A stretch of 64,000 nt of DNA from Escherichia sp. ESNIH1 (GCA_002918705.1 PQKR01000007.1:62001-126000); one strand, 5' to 3'. Counted from the stretch's first letter, positions 1 through 10,025 are shown. The notes: generated by a model not told the origin, from the sequence alone. A program made the numbers and translations.

Positions 1-2
1 TA

Positions 3-2882
3 CGATGCCGTCGCCCGCTGGACGGGATTGTGCTGGCGCTTGATGAGGCGCAGGCAACTGCCGGTACGCTGGATAGCCATCTCCGCACACTGGAGCAGCT
101 CGGGGAGGGGCTGCACTACCAGCCGCCGATCTACCTGTGGCAGGTATGTGACACGCTGTGGCCCCAGGATACCCGCGTTACCCAGACGCTGGGGGCGCTG
201 TTTCCGGCGCGAGCCACGCCAGAGATAGTTGAACAACAACTACACGCCATTCTGCCATCCCTGCGGCAGCAGGGTATGCAACAGTTGTGCGCCAACCCGG
301 CCCATGATTTTCTGCTGCGTGTCGGATACGCCCTTGAGGAGAACGGCATTGCCCGCTGGCGTGCACTGCTGACACCGTGGCTAACGGAGCATCTGAAACG
401 TATTCCGCTACGCGGCCTGATGTTCAGCCCGCCGCAGTCAGCGGAACAGGTAGCGGATGAGGCGCTGCATCCCTACAGCTGGTCCTTCCCGGCGGTGTGG
501 CAGGGGGTGACGACAGACTGTGAACGATCGCGCGGCGTGCCGGTGGGAATGCCGTGGCAGCGTACCCTAGGCGTTACCCTGCTTGCGCTGGTTGTCCTGT
601 GGGGCGCAGGTAGCCTGCTCTCCTTTATCATCAACCGCCAGCATATTGCGAGCGCTACGGAACAGGCGCAGCAGCTGGTTAACCACTCTGCTATCAGCGA
701 TAAGCAGCTGATGGCGTTGCAGGTACTGCGGAACAACATCGGACGTTTACAGAACCAGCAGGCGCACGGCGCACCCTGGTACCAGCGTTTCGGTCTCGAC
801 CACAACGCGCAGCTCTTTGCCGCGCTGATGCCCTGGTACACGCAGGCGAACAACCGCCTGATACGTGATGCAGCAGCGGGCGCGCTCATGCAGCAGCTTA
901 TGGCGCTGGCGAATCTGCCGCCGCGCAGTCCGCAGCGAAAGACGCTGGCGAAGGCAGGTTATGACCAGCTAAAAGCGTACCTGATGATGGCGCGTTCGGA
1001 CAAAGCGGATGCAGCGTTTTACACGCGGGTGATGACCGGCGTTCAGCCTGTCCGTACCGGCATCTCGTCAGCACTCTGGCAGAGCATTGCACCCGATTTG
1101 TGGACCTGGTACATGCAGAACCTGCCGTCACAGCCTGGCTGGAAAATCACGCCGGATGCCGCGCTGGTGACTCAGGCACGCCAGGTGTTACTGGAACAAA
1201 TTGGTCGGCGCAATGCTGAGAGTACCCTGTACGAGAACATGCTTACTCAGGTGCGCCGAAACTACGCCGATATGACCCTCGAAGATATGACGCCACAGAC
1301 CGATGCGGGCCGTCTGTTTAGCACCCAGGAGGTGGTACCGGGCATGTACACGCGCCAGGCGTGGGAAGGCGGCATCCAGGACGCGATAGATAAAGCCGTG
1401 GCCTCCCGACGCGACGAGATTGACTGGGTATTAAGCGATAACCGGAAAACCGTCTCAACGGATGTCTCTCCGGAGGCGTTGAAACAGCGCTTGACGGATC
1501 GCTATTTTACTGACTTCGCCGGCGCGTGGCTGAACTTCTTAAACAGTATCCGGCTTAACCCGGCACACACCATTGCGGATGTCACCGACCAGCTGACTCT
1601 GGCAGGGGATGTCCGTCAGTCGCCGTTAATTGCCCTGATGAATACCCTGGCATATCAGGGAGAGACCGGAGAGCAGAGAGAGGCGATAACCGACTCGCTG
1701 GTGAAGTCGGCAAAAAGGCTGCTGGGTAAGGGGGATAAACCGATCATAGATCAGCAGGCCGCCGGGCCTGTCAGTCCGCTGGATAGCACGTTCGGACCTC
1801 TGCTGGCGCTGATGGGTAAAAACAACGCGCAGAACGTGATGGCAGCGGACAGCTCGCTCAGCTTACAGACCTGGCTGACGCGCGTGACCCGCGTGCGCCT
1901 TAGACTCCAGCAGGTGGCGAGCGCGCCCGATCCGCAGGCGATGATGCAGCAGCTGGCGCAGACCGTATTTCAAGGTAAAAGCGTGGATCTTACCGACACC
2001 CGAGAGTACGGCAGTTTGATGGCGGCAAGCCTGGGTGAGGAGTGGAGCGGTTTCGGGCAGACCCTGTTTGTCCAGCCGCTGACCCAGGCCTGGGAGACGG
2101 TGTTACAGCCCTCGGCGGCCAGCCTAAACGAGGCGTGGCAGCGTTCCATTGTCGCCAACTGGCATTCGGCTTTTGACGGGCGCTATCCCTTTTCCGCAGG
2201 CAAAAATGATGCCTCGCTGCCGATGCTGGCGGCGTTTATCCGTCGCGACAGCGGGCGTATCGACCGTTTCCTGACCAGCCAGCTGGGGGGCATGCTGCAC
2301 CGGGAGGGCAGCACCTGGGTGGCGGACAGCACGCTCAGCCAGGGGCTGGCGTTCAGTCCGGCGTTTCTGAGGGCGATTAATCAGCTGAGCGAGTTATCTG
2401 ACATTTTGTTTACCGACGGCAGCGAGGGCATCAGCTTTGAGATGCAGGGCGTGGCGATGCCGGAGATTGTCGAGACGCAGCTGACCTTCGACGGGCAGAC
2501 GCTGCACTATTTCAACCAGTTGGCCGACTGGCAGAGTTTTCGCTGGCCAGGGGTAATTAACAAACCGGGCGCAATGCTGACATGGACCTCCACGGCGGCA
2601 GGTGCCCGGCTGTTTGCCAACGACAGCGGCCCCTGGGGCGCTATCCGGATGCTGGAGAGAATGAGGCGGCAGAAGGAAAACGATGGCCTGTACCGACTGA
2701 CCCTTACCGCCCCGGACAACCGGCAGCTTCAGTGGCTATTGCGCACGGAGCTTAGCGACGGTCCGCTGGCGCTGCTGAAGCTACGAAATTTCACGCTACC
2801 GACCCAGATATTCAGCGTAAACGCGCCGATCCCAAACCCGACGGATGAAAATGAATTCGATGCTGATGAAAGGAGTGAATAA
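3..2882 (+). CDS. tssM: TssM (IcmF-like) T6SS inner-membrane protein, 5' end outside window
   Basis: The frame is open to the first base of the window, so the true start lies upstream; a GTG at 30 is internal. The residues just before it include RRPLDGIV, which in TssM proteins lies in the cytoplasmic NTPase-like region. A hydrophobic segment (LGVTLLALVVLWGAGSLLSF, about 180-202 residues after base 30) is the expected last transmembrane helix. The roughly 740 residues after it form the periplasmic part, which in this family binds the lipoprotein TssJ and completes the TssJLM envelope complex. About 950 residues are visible against a usual 1,100-1,200, so the first helices and any Walker A motif are missing. 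The stop overlaps the tssA start by one base (TAATG), implying translational coupling. Identification rests on sequence recognition plus the tss genes that follow. Confidence 0.93.
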   Translation, partial: RCRRPLDGIVLALDEAQATAGTLDSHLRTLEQLGEGLHYQPPIYLWQVCDTLWPQDTRVTQTLGALFPARATPEIVEQQLHAILPSLRQQGMQQLCANPAHDFLLRVGYALEENGIARWRALLTPWLTEHLKRIPLRGLMFSPPQSAEQVADEALHPYSWSFPAVWQGVTTDCERSRGVPVGMPWQRTLGVTLLALVVLWGAGSLLSFIINRQHIASATEQAQQLVNHSAISDKQLMALQVLRNNIGRLQNQQAHGAPWYQRFGLDHNAQLFAALMPWYTQANNRLIRDAAAGALMQQLMALANLPPRSPQRKTLAKAGYDQLKAYLMMARSDKADAAFYTRVMTGVQPVRTGISSALWQSIAPDLWTWYMQNLPSQPGWKITPDAALVTQARQVLLEQIGRRNAESTLYENMLTQVRRNYADMTLEDMTPQTDAGRLFSTQEVVPGMYTRQAWEGGIQDAIDKAVASRRDEIDWVLSDNRKTVSTDVSPEALKQRLTDRYFTDFAGAWLNFLNSIRLNPAHTIADVTDQLTLAGDVRQSPLIALMNTLAYQGETGEQREAITDSLVKSAKRLLGKGDKPIIDQQAAGPVSPLDSTFGPLLALMGKNNAQNVMAADSSLSLQTWLTRVTRVRLRLQQVASAPDPQAMMQQLAQTVFQGKSVDLTDTREYGSLMAASLGEEWSGFGQTLFVQPLTQAWETVLQPSAASLNEAWQRSIVANWHSAFDGRYPFSAGKNDASLPMLAAFIRRDSGRIDRFLTSQLGGMLHREGSTWVADSTLSQGLAFSPAFLRAINQLSELSDILFTDGSEGISFEMQGVAMPEIVETQLTFDGQTLHYFNQLADWQSFRWPGVINKPGAMLTWTSTAAGARLFANDSGPWGAIRMLERMRRQKENDGLYRLTLTAPDNRQLQWLLRTELSDGPLALLKLRNFTLPTQIFSVNAPIPNPTDENEFDADERSE

Positions 2883-4474
2883 TGGCGTCTGTTGATTCCC
2901 TGCTTGCCGCCTGCCAACTCCAGGCAGAGACGCAGGCGCAGCAGTCACAGTCCCGCCTTGCCCTGTGGGAGAACTGGCTGAAGCCTGTGTCTGACACTCG
3001 CCCCACCGGCGACGACCCTGGCTATGATGACGATTTTCAGCAAATGCGTGAGGAGGTCAATAAGATCTCTCGAGCAGATACGGGGTTGATTTGTCAGCTT
3101 GCAGAAAAGCTGCTGACCACCTGCAAAGATATTCGTGTGGCAACGTATTACACCTGGGCGCGTTTGCATCGTGACGGGGAGGCAGGACTGGCTGACGGAC
3201 TCGAACTGCTGGCTGGTCTGATGCAGCGCTTTGGCGCACGGCTTCATCCGCAGCGGGAGCGCAGCCGGAAGGCGGCGCTGGAGTGGCTGGGAAGCAGCCG
3301 GATGCTGGACAGCCTGCTGCTATACCCGGAGGTGACAAAACCCGAAGCCGAACGCATTGCCGGGGCGCTGTGGCTGATCGAGCTGGCAGTAGATCAAACA
3401 GCAGCAGAAGATCGCCCGCAGCTCGGCGCCCTGTATGGTGCGCTGGAGACCCGCCTGCTGAAATCCGGCGGTATGGATGCGGTAGTGCCACAAAACGTTA
3501 GTGAGAGTTGCTACATAACGCCGTCCGTCGGCAGCGTGCCGTTGTTAACGGGGATTATTTCAGGTCAGGAGCTGCTCACCCAGGCGCGTATTCTTGCAGA
3601 TTACCTCAGAAGCCAGCCGGACGGCTGGCTTGCAGCCCATCGGCTGATAAAAAATCTTCGTCATGACACCCTACACCAGCTGCCACCGCTCTCCGCCGAC
3701 GGTAAAACCCGCATTGAACCGCCAAAGTCAGAACAGCGGGCACAGCTGAAACGGCTGTACCTGCAACAGAGCTGGCGTCAGCTGATGGAAGAGGCTGACA
3801 GCCTGCTGTCGCGCGGCGCTAATCACCTGTGGTTGGACGTGCAGTGGTATCTGCACCAGGCGCTGCTGAAATCCGGGCGTGATGCAGAAGCCGCCATTAT
3901 TCAGTCTGATCTGAAAGGCGTGCTCTCGCGCCTGCCGGGGCTGGAGACGCTGGCCTTTAACGACGGCACGCCGTTTGCTGATGAAGTCACCCTGACCTGG
4001 ATACAGCAGCAGGTAACGGATAACCCTGTGGGGTGGCAGGAGGATAATACGGCGGCGTCCGCTACGTTATCCGGCGATGACGACATTCTGCTCCTGGAGC
4101 CGGAGGCGCTTACGCTTGCCGACAGCGACGGCCCCGATGCGGCGCTGGCCTGGCTGCAGGGGCGTCCTGGCATCGTTACGTCACGCAACCGCTGGCTGCT
4201 GCGTTTACTGATGGCGCGCATTGCTGAACAGACGGGGAAAAACGAACTGGCCCTGCATCTGCTGGGTGAGCTTGACCTCCTTTCGGCAACCCTGACGCTT
4301 AATCAATGGGAGCCGGGACTGATGTTTGAGGTCAAGGCGAGAAAGCTGAAGCTGTTGCGCATAAAGGCCGGACGCGGTGAAGCAGAGAAAATCCGGCTAC
4401 AGCCGGAGATGGACGCGCTGCTTGCTGGGCTGATTGCTATCGATCCCTCACGGGCTGCCGTCCTGTGCAGCTAA
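2882..4474 (+). CDS. tssA: TssA-type T6SS protein (ImpA N-terminal domain)
   Basis: A 530-residue cytoplasmic protein without signal peptide or membrane helix. Residues about 40-150 look like the ImpA_N domain (PGYDDDF, then a helical stretch with ATYYTWARLHRDG and GLELLAGLMQRFG). The C-terminal half is helical, with WLDVQWYLHQAL and a final MFEVKARKLKLLRIKAGRGE block typical of the VasJ/TssA group. TssA proteins cap or prime the baseplate and coordinate sheath polymerisation. The ATG overlaps the tssM stop by one base, and the gene is followed after 30 bases by tssF, so it is in the tss operon. TssA proteins have several C-terminal types; the exact subtype is not assigned here. Confidence 0.88.
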   Translation: MASVDSLLAACQLQAETQAQQSQSRLALWENWLKPVSDTRPTGDDPGYDDDFQQMREEVNKISRADTGLICQLAEKLLTTCKDIRVATYYTWARLHRDGEAGLADGLELLAGLMQRFGARLHPQRERSRKAALEWLGSSRMLDSLLLYPEVTKPEAERIAGALWLIELAVDQTAAEDRPQLGALYGALETRLLKSGGMDAVVPQNVSESCYITPSVGSVPLLTGIISGQELLTQARILADYLRSQPDGWLAAHRLIKNLRHDTLHQLPPLSADGKTRIEPPKSEQRAQLKRLYLQQSWRQLMEEADSLLSRGANHLWLDVQWYLHQALLKSGRDAEAAIIQSDLKGVLSRLPGLETLAFNDGTPFADEVTLTWIQQQVTDNPVGWQEDNTAASATLSGDDDILLLEPEALTLADSDGPDAALAWLQGRPGIVTSRNRWLLRLLMARIAEQTGKNELALHLLGELDLLSATLTLNQWEPGLMFEVKARKLKLLRIKAGRGEAEKIRLQPEMDALLAGLIAIDPSRAAVLCS

Positions 4475-4504
4475 CGTTTTTCATACCCTGATATGAGACA
4501 GGCA

Positions 4505-6265
4505 ATGGATGATTTAACCCTGCGTTATTTTGACGCTGAAATGCGCTATCTGCGCGAGGCGGGTGAGGAGTTTGCCCGCGCTCACCCTGACCGGGCAGCC
4601 AGTTTAAACCTCGACAAAGCGGATGCCCGCGATCCGTATGTAGAGCGTCTGTTTGAAGGTTTTGCCTTTCTGATGGGGCGTCTACGGGAAAAGCTGGACG
4701 ACGACCTGCCAGAGCTCACCGGCGGGCTGGTCAGCATGATCTGGCCGCACTATCTGCGCACCATTCCCTCCCTCTCCATCGTGGAGTTTTCCACCGACTG
4801 GCGGGAGATGAAGGAGCCGGTCACCGTCGCGAAGGGCTTTGAGGTGCGCTCGCAACCCGTTGGTGAAAAGCGGACCCGCTGCCGCTACACCTCCACCCAG
4901 TCACTGACGTTGTTGCCGCTGTCGCTTTCCCACGCAGGCATTACCACGGAGCCGGACGGGCGCTCACTGATCCGCCTGCGTTTCGAGTGCGGGCCGCTGG
5001 CAGACTGGCGCAGCATTGATGTAAGCCGTATCCCGCTGTACCTCAATGCCGATGCCACGCTGGCCTGCGCGCTGCATGAGGCGCTCACCCTCAACGTGGC
5101 GAAAGCGGGGATCCGCTTTCCCGGCGACGTTGACCGCAGGCCGCTGGACGCCCATTTTGCCGTCTGCGGCTTTGGCAAGGATGAGGCGCTGCTGCCGGAA
5201 AGTGGCGGCTTCAGCGGCTATCAATTACTGCTGGAGTATTTCACCTTCCGCGAGAAGTTTATGTCCGTGGCGCTGCGCGGTCTGGAGAACGTCCTCTTTC
5301 CGGAGAATCTTCCCTGGTTTGAAATTGATCTGGTGCTGAATCAACAGTGGCCACATGAGTTTTCCTTCTCCGCGAAGAATATCCGCCTGCACTGCGCCCC
5401 GGTGATTAACCTTTTCCCACTCGAATCTGACCCACTGCATCTGGACCTGCTGCAAACCGAGTATCTGCTGCGCCCGATGCGCATTCAGGACGGGCATACC
5501 GAAATTTACTCCGTGGATTCGGTCACCTCCTCGCGCCATTCCGGACATCAGACGTATGTGCCGTTTACCAGCTTTCGCCATAAAGGGGGCATGCTGCGCC
5601 ACGACGCGCCGGAGTATTACTACCACACGCGGGTGAAGCGCGGTGCCTCCGGACTGCATGATACCTGGCTGATCCTCGGCGGTGAGGCGTTCGACAACCA
5701 TACCGTGCAGGAAGATGAAAAACTCTCCCTCAGCCTGACCGGGACTAACGGGCAGCTACCGCGTCGGGCGCTGCAGAGTACGCTGCTGGATACGGTGGTA
5801 AGGTCCACTACATCACGTATCCAGGTACGCAACCTCTGCGCGCCCACGCTGCCGTATTACCCGCCGGATCGGGATCGCTTTCACTGGCGGGTGCTGAGCC
5901 ATCTGGGCAGCAGTTTTCTGTGGATGATGGATAACGCCGATGTGCTGCGCGGGGCGCTGGCGCTGTATGACTGGACGAATAACGAGATGAACCGGCGTCG
6001 TCTCGAGGCGATTGTCGATGTTAAACACAGCGAGGTAGAGCGCTTTGAACAGGGGCATTTTTTGCGGGGCGTGCAGATAGAGTTGACTCTGGACAGCAAC
6101 GGCTTCGCCGGACACGGCGACATCTGCCTGTTCGGTGAAATGCTCAACCGCTTCTTTGCCCTGTATACCGATATCCATCTCTTTAACCGTCTGATCCTGA
6201 TCCTACAACCTACCGGAGAACGTCTTGAATGGCAGGAGAACCACAACCGCCGCATTCCCGGTTGA
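4505..6265 (+). CDS. tssF: TssF (ImpG/VasA) T6SS baseplate subunit
   Basis: A 586-residue baseplate protein. The N-terminus MDDLTLRYFDAEMRYLREAG, followed by FAFLMGRLREKLDDDLPELT and MIWPHYLRTIPS, is the TssF signature. TssF and TssG form the wedge of the T6SS baseplate around the VgrG hub. An in-frame ATG lies four codons earlier at 4493, but it has no purine-rich site before it, whereas AGACAGG lies just upstream of 4505 and TssF proteins usually begin MDDLTLRYY, so 4505 is preferred. The 3' end overlaps tssG by 37 bases, which suggests coupled translation of the two wedge subunits. Confidence 0.93.
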   Translation: MDDLTLRYFDAEMRYLREAGEEFARAHPDRAASLNLDKADARDPYVERLFEGFAFLMGRLREKLDDDLPELTGGLVSMIWPHYLRTIPSLSIVEFSTDWREMKEPVTVAKGFEVRSQPVGEKRTRCRYTSTQSLTLLPLSLSHAGITTEPDGRSLIRLRFECGPLADWRSIDVSRIPLYLNADATLACALHEALTLNVAKAGIRFPGDVDRRPLDAHFAVCGFGKDEALLPESGGFSGYQLLLEYFTFREKFMSVALRGLENVLFPENLPWFEIDLVLNQQWPHEFSFSAKNIRLHCAPVINLFPLESDPLHLDLLQTEYLLRPMRIQDGHTEIYSVDSVTSSRHSGHQTYVPFTSFRHKGGMLRHDAPEYYYHTRVKRGASGLHDTWLILGGEAFDNHTVQEDEKLSLSLTGTNGQLPRRALQSTLLDTVVRSTTSRIQVRNLCAPTLPYYPPDRDRFHWRVLSHLGSSFLWMMDNADVLRGALALYDWTNNEMNRRRLEAIVDVKHSEVERFEQGHFLRGVQIELTLDSNGFAGHGDICLFGEMLNRFFALYTDIHLFNRLILILQPTGERLEWQENHNRRIPG

Positions 6266-7314
6266 GCCCCAGGCTTGAGCGGGACATTCATCGCATTAAC
6301 TTCTACCGTTTCTGTCAGCTACTGGAGCGATCGCGCCCTGACGCACCCGCGCTCGGTACCACCCTGAACCCGGCGGACGATCCGGTGCGCTTTCGCCCGC
6401 ATCCTGGGATGGGCTTTCCGGCTAGCGAGCTCAAAGCAGTGGAATATGATGAGGATAACCCTGACGCGCCGCCGACGGTGCGCACCACGTTTATGGGGTT
6501 GTACGGCGTGGATTCGCCGCTGCCGACCGCCTGGCTGGATGATATTGCACAGCAGCGGGAAGGGCATGAGGCGCAGGAGGCGTTCCTCGATATTTTTAAC
6601 CACCGTATCCTGACGCAGTTTTATCGCATCTGGCGCAAGTATTCCTATCCGGCAACCTTTGAAGCCGGGGGCAGGGACCGCACCTCCCAGAGCCTGCTGG
6701 GGCTGATTGGTATGGGGATCCCCGGCACGGATAAGCATATTGCCACCCCGGCGTCGCGTTTTTTAGCGCTCCTCGGGGTGATGCGCCTCCCTGCCCGTAC
6801 CGAGGAGGGGATTCAGGCGCTGGTGCGGCTGCTGGCACCCCGCACGCAGGTCACCGTCATGCCGCACTGCCCGCGCACAGTTTATCTCGCTAATCCTCTG
6901 GGTTTTTACGGCGATGAGGATCTCCTTCTCGACGGATACACGGTGCTGGGCGATGTCACCACGGAGATCGGCAGTCAGCTGCTCATTGCTCTGTATACCG
7001 AAGATCACGCTGAGGCGCGGAGCTGGATGCCGGAGGGGCAGACCTATAACGATTTTCTGATCCTGCTGCGGATCTACCTCGGCTGGCGCTATAAGGCGCT
7101 TATCCAGCTGACCGTTCCCACGCAGCTGCTACCCGCGCCGGTGCTGGGCGAAACGCCCTTTGCCCTCGGCATGAGCGGCGTTCTGGGCATGGAGGGCGAT
7201 GACCTGCCGCCGGATCTGCCTGCAACATTCACCATCGAGGCCGGGTGCTACCGCGGTATGTCGCCCGCCGCTACACCACAAGGAACCCGACGTGTTGCGT
7301 ACTCTGTTGATTAA
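6229..7314 (+). CDS. tssG: TssG (ImpH/VasB) T6SS baseplate subunit
   Basis: A 361-residue protein of the TssG family. Landmarks are INFYRFCQLLERSRPD near residues 20-35, RFRPHPGMGFP, the VRTTFMGLYGVDSPLPTAW block, and the later FFNHRIL-like FNHRILTQFYRIWRKY. It forms the baseplate wedge with TssF. The start lies inside the 3' end of tssF (37-base overlap), and its own 3' end overlaps the tssJ start by 23 bases, so tssF, tssG and tssJ are interlocked. No signal peptide is visible, as expected for a cytoplasmic component. No disruption is seen. Confidence 0.93.
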   Translation: MAGEPQPPHSRLSPRLERDIHRINFYRFCQLLERSRPDAPALGTTLNPADDPVRFRPHPGMGFPASELKAVEYDEDNPDAPPTVRTTFMGLYGVDSPLPTAWLDDIAQQREGHEAQEAFLDIFNHRILTQFYRIWRKYSYPATFEAGGRDRTSQSLLGLIGMGIPGTDKHIATPASRFLALLGVMRLPARTEEGIQALVRLLAPRTQVTVMPHCPRTVYLANPLGFYGDEDLLLDGYTVLGDVTTEIGSQLLIALYTEDHAEARSWMPEGQTYNDFLILLRIYLGWRYKALIQLTVPTQLLPAPVLGETPFALGMSGVLGMEGDDLPPDLPATFTIEAGCYRGMSPAATPQGTRRVAYSVD

Positions 7315-7825
7315 ACGACTCTCTCTACTCCTGCTACCATCGTTGCTAACGGGGTGTGGCCTGACGCAAAGCGTCAGTGACGGCACGGCTTCCGTGGTGA
7401 ACTCTGTTTTTTATAAGCAGGTAAAAACCCTGCATCTGGATATCACCGCCCGCCAGGCGCTGAATACCGACGAACAGGAAAATATTACTCTGTCAGAACC
7501 GCTGATGGTGCGGATCTACCAGCTTAAGGATCGAAAAACCTTTGATAAAACCGTCTACCAGCAGCTGCTGACGCAAGGTGATGATACGTCGGCAACACTT
7601 GCCAGCCGCAGTCTGGTGGTAAAGCCAGGAGAAGCTGTCAGTCTGGATATGCCGCTGGATGAAAAGGCGCAGTTTGTGGCTGTAGTAGCGCTTTTCCGGG
7701 CACCGGATTTGGCGAAAAATAGCTGGAAGCTGGTGTTGTCCCGCGACGATCTCGATCCGGAAAAGCCCCGCGTGATTGAAGCAGAGCATAACCACCTGAC
7801 CCTGCAACCGTTGAAGGATGAGTAA
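7292..7825 (+). CDS. tssJ: TssJ (SciN/VasD) T6SS outer-membrane lipoprotein
   Basis: A lipoprotein of about 177 residues. The start is a GTG at 7292, chosen because AAGGA (7280-7284) lies seven bases upstream. It places a short basic N-terminus and a hydrophobic core (LSLLLLPSLL) before the lipobox LLTG-C. In the family, TssJ is acylated at this cysteine, sits in the outer membrane and binds the periplasmic tail of TssM. The mature domain has the expected size and beta-rich pattern (VKTLHLDITAR, LMVRIYQLKDRKTFD). The first 23 bases overlap the end of tssG, and tssE follows two bases after the stop. Confidence 0.92.
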   Translation: MLRTLLIKRLSLLLLPSLLTGCGLTQSVSDGTASVVNSVFYKQVKTLHLDITARQALNTDEQENITLSEPLMVRIYQLKDRKTFDKTVYQQLLTQGDDTSATLASRSLVVKPGEAVSLDMPLDEKAQFVAVVALFRAPDLAKNSWKLVLSRDDLDPEKPRVIEAEHNHLTLQPLKDE

Positions 7826-7827
7826 CC

Positions 7828-8268
7828 ATGCCGGCTCGTCATAACGCCCCCTCGCTCTACGAAACGCTCTACGGTAATTTCACCGGAGATCTCGACCTGA
7901 ACCTGGTCAGTGAGGAGAATCAGGTGATCCTCTCCGTGCTGGACAATATGCAGCATATCCTGAACTGCCGCGCCGGGACGCTGGCGCATCTGCCGGATTA
8001 TGGTCTGCCCGACATGACCAAAATCTTGCAGGGCATGCCGGGAACCGCTCACGAACTCATGGGAACGCTATCAGCCGTTTTGCTTAAGTATGAGCCCCGG
8101 CTGAAAAGCATCCGCGTCATCCTGCTTGACCAGACGATCCCCGGCGAGCTGCGTTATGCCATTGACGCCGAACTTAAGGGTGTGGGCCTGGTGCGCTATG
8201 GGACAGCGTTTATGCCAGAAGGACGGGTGCTAATCCGCCATCTGAAGCAGAAAAATTACGTCGATTAG
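7828..8268 (+). CDS. tssE: TssE (gp25-like) T6SS baseplate protein
   Basis: A 146-residue GPW/gp25-family protein. It has the conserved N-terminal SLYETLYGNF, the central VILSVLDNMQHILNCRAGTLAHLPDYGLPD stretch with the family's LPDYG motif, and YEPRL near residue 92, followed by the VILLDQ strand. TssE links the baseplate wedges to the first sheath ring. It follows tssJ after two bases and has AAGGATGAG before its ATG. The product is complete. A 36-base gap then separates it from the VasL-like gene. Confidence 0.93.
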   Translation: MPARHNAPSLYETLYGNFTGDLDLNLVSEENQVILSVLDNMQHILNCRAGTLAHLPDYGLPDMTKILQGMPGTAHELMGTLSAVLLKYEPRLKSIRVILLDQTIPGELRYAIDAELKGVGLVRYGTAFMPEGRVLIRHLKQKNYVD

Positions 8269-8304
8269 ATAACCCCTTTCTGTAAATCCACGGATGACTC
8301 CATC

Positions 8305-9390
8305 ATGAAGCACACAGAACTCCAACCTATGCGCATCGGCGGCGATCCGCGTCAGTTCCCTGACTTCATTGCGCTGCGTACTGAAATAAGCAAGCAGACC
8401 CACCCGGCGAGGCCTGACATCAGCTGGGTGCGGGCAGAGCAGCTCTCCCAGGCCCTGTTTGAAAAAAACGGCGTGGAGCTGCAGACAGCGGCCTGGTATA
8501 CCCTGGCGCGCACTCATCTGGCCCAGGTGAAAGGCATGCATGAAGGGCTGAACATTATTGCAGTGATGCTGAGCCAGCATTGGGATCGCTTCTGGCCACA
8601 GACCAGCCGCGCACGGGCAGAAATTCTCTGCGGACTGTTTCAACGGCTACAGAAGGTGTTTCGCACGTTTACTTTATGCCATGAGGAGGGCCAGCAGCTA
8701 GGGCAGCTGGCATCCACGCTTGAGACTCTGGACGGCATTCTGTCCCGGCATGACCTGCAGCAGGTAAGCCAGATAGCCTCTCTGCTGCAACAGGTACGTG
8801 GGGCGTTGATACGAATTGAGAGTGCGCCCGCTCCCCAGCCGCTGTATGTGATCCAGCAGGCGCGCGCGACAAACCTTGAGAGGGGACAAGAAACAGCCCC
8901 TGCCCCACAACGGGTGGGCCTCTTCCTGAGCGGAATGCTGACCGCCTTTGCGCTGAGTGCCGTTGGCTTTGCTGGCTGGTACTATTTGGCCCGCCCAGAT
9001 ATGCTCTCTGCGCTGCCGTACGAGCAGATGCCGAGCGGGCTCCCGGATGAATCGCTTACCGGCTGGCATCAGGGCATGTTAAGGCTGCAGAGCCTGAGTG
9101 AGCAGCTCAATGCGCTTGATGGTCAAAAGGGAAAATATCTTACCGTCAGCGAGCTGAAATCACAGGTGTTTGCCGCCACGCTGGCCTTTGACAAGACGGT
9201 GCCGGTGGAGGAGCAGCTCCGTCTTATGGCTGTGCAGCAAACGCCCGGCGCGATCCCGGAGGCGCAAAAACGTCAGGCGAAGCAGCACTTACAGCAGCTC
9301 ATCAGCCACTATTTTGCCCTCACTCATGGCGTTATGCCTCGTCAGCAACAATCGGCAGCGGCCAGCCGCCAAGGCGTTTCCAGCGGTTGA
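8305..9390 (+). CDS. VasL-like T6SS accessory protein (ImpA-N related, one membrane helix)
   Basis: A 361-residue protein. Residues about 10-120 resemble the ImpA N-terminal region ([38 protein letters not shown], and [11 protein letters not shown]). One clear transmembrane segment follows at about 204-226 ([26 protein letters not shown]). The C-terminal part is helical. This ImpA_N plus membrane anchor plus VasL domain layout is known in T6SS clusters of enterobacteria, where it is an inner-membrane TssA-like protein. It is the last T6SS gene here. Its final 59 bases run antisense over the 3' end of rnt, so the last 19 or so codons share DNA with rnt. That overlap makes it possible that the C-terminus changed when the cluster joined this locus. 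Confidence 0.82.
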   Translation: MKHTELQPMRIGGDPRQFPDFIALRTEISKQTHPARPDISWVRAEQLSQALFEKNGVELQTAAWYTLARTHLAQVKGMHEGLNIIAVMLSQHWDRFWPQTSRARAEILCGLFQRLQKVFRTFTLCHEEGQQLGQLASTLETLDGILSRHDLQQVSQIASLLQQVRGALIRIESAPAPQPLYVIQQARATNLERGQETAPAPQRVGLFLSGMLTAFALSAVGFAGWYYLARPDMLSALPYEQMPSGLPDESLTGWHQGMLRLQSLSEQLNALDGQKGKYLTVSELKSQVFAATLAFDKTVPVEEQLRLMAVQQTPGAIPEAQKRQAKQHLQQLISHYFALTHGVMPRQQQSAAASRQGVSSG

Positions 9391-9982
9391 CGATCTCACA
9401 GAACAGCAGGGCGGTCTGTTCCGTATCGTACAAGGCGGAGTGGGCCTGGGTACTGTCAAACGGCAGGCCGGCGGCCATGCAGGCTTTTGACAGCACGGTT
9501 TGCCCCAGCGCCAGCCCGCTCAGCGCGGCGGTATCGAAGGTGACGAAGGGGTGAAACGGGTTACGCTTGAGCGAGGCGCGCTCTGCCGCCGCCATCATAA
9601 AGCCGTGATCGAAGGTGGCGTTATGCGCCACCATAATGGCGCGGTTGCAGCCGGAATCTTTAATTCCCTTGCGTACCATTTTGAAGATCGCGTGTAGCGC
9701 ATCGTATTCGCTCACCGCCTCGCGCTGTGGGTCATTAGGATCGATGCCGTTGAACGCCAGCGCCTCGGGGACCAGATTGGCGCCTTCAAAGGGTGCAACC
9801 TGGAAGTGCAGGGTGCTGTCCGGCATCAGCCAGCCATCGCTATCCATCTTTAGCGTTATGGCGGCAATGTCCAGTAGCGCATCGGTTTTGGCATTAAACC
9901 CGGCGGTTTCAACATCAATCACGACAGGATAAAAACCACGAAAACGGTCGCAAAGACCGGTGAGCTGTGCGTTATCGGACAT
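9332..9982 (-). CDS. rnt: Ribonuclease T
   Basis: A 216-residue DEDDh 3'-5' exoribonuclease that trims the 3' ends of tRNA, 5S and 23S rRNA as a homodimer. The catalytic motifs are intact: D23 and E25 in VIDVETAG, the [10 protein letters not shown] motif near D125, and HSALYDTEQ near 181-186 with the catalytic His and Asp. In E. coli rnt is followed by lhr; here its 3' end runs into the convergent VasL-like gene instead. It lies downstream of gloA on the same strand, with a 139-base gap holding a terminator-like hairpin and three 18-bp repeats, which are where its promoter should be. Confidence 0.97.
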   Translation of the reverse strand: MSDNAQLTGLCDRFRGFYPVVIDVETAGFNAKTDALLDIAAITLKMDSDGWLMPDSTLHFQVAPFEGANLVPEALAFNGIDPNDPQREAVSEYDALHAIFKMVRKGIKDSGCNRAIMVAHNATFDHGFMMAAAERASLKRNPFHPFVTFDTAALSGLALGQTVLSKACMAAGLPFDSTQAHSALYDTEQTALLFCEIVNRWKRLGGWPLPIVADEA

Positions 9983-10025
9983 AGGATCTCTTAATACAGG
10001 AAAAAGCAGCGCGCATTATGGCAAA

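Noticed and set aside
28-228. A 66-codon frame overlapping the start of tssM
   Set aside because: Out of frame with the clear TssM reading frame and rich in Arg/Ser, typical of a shadow frame.
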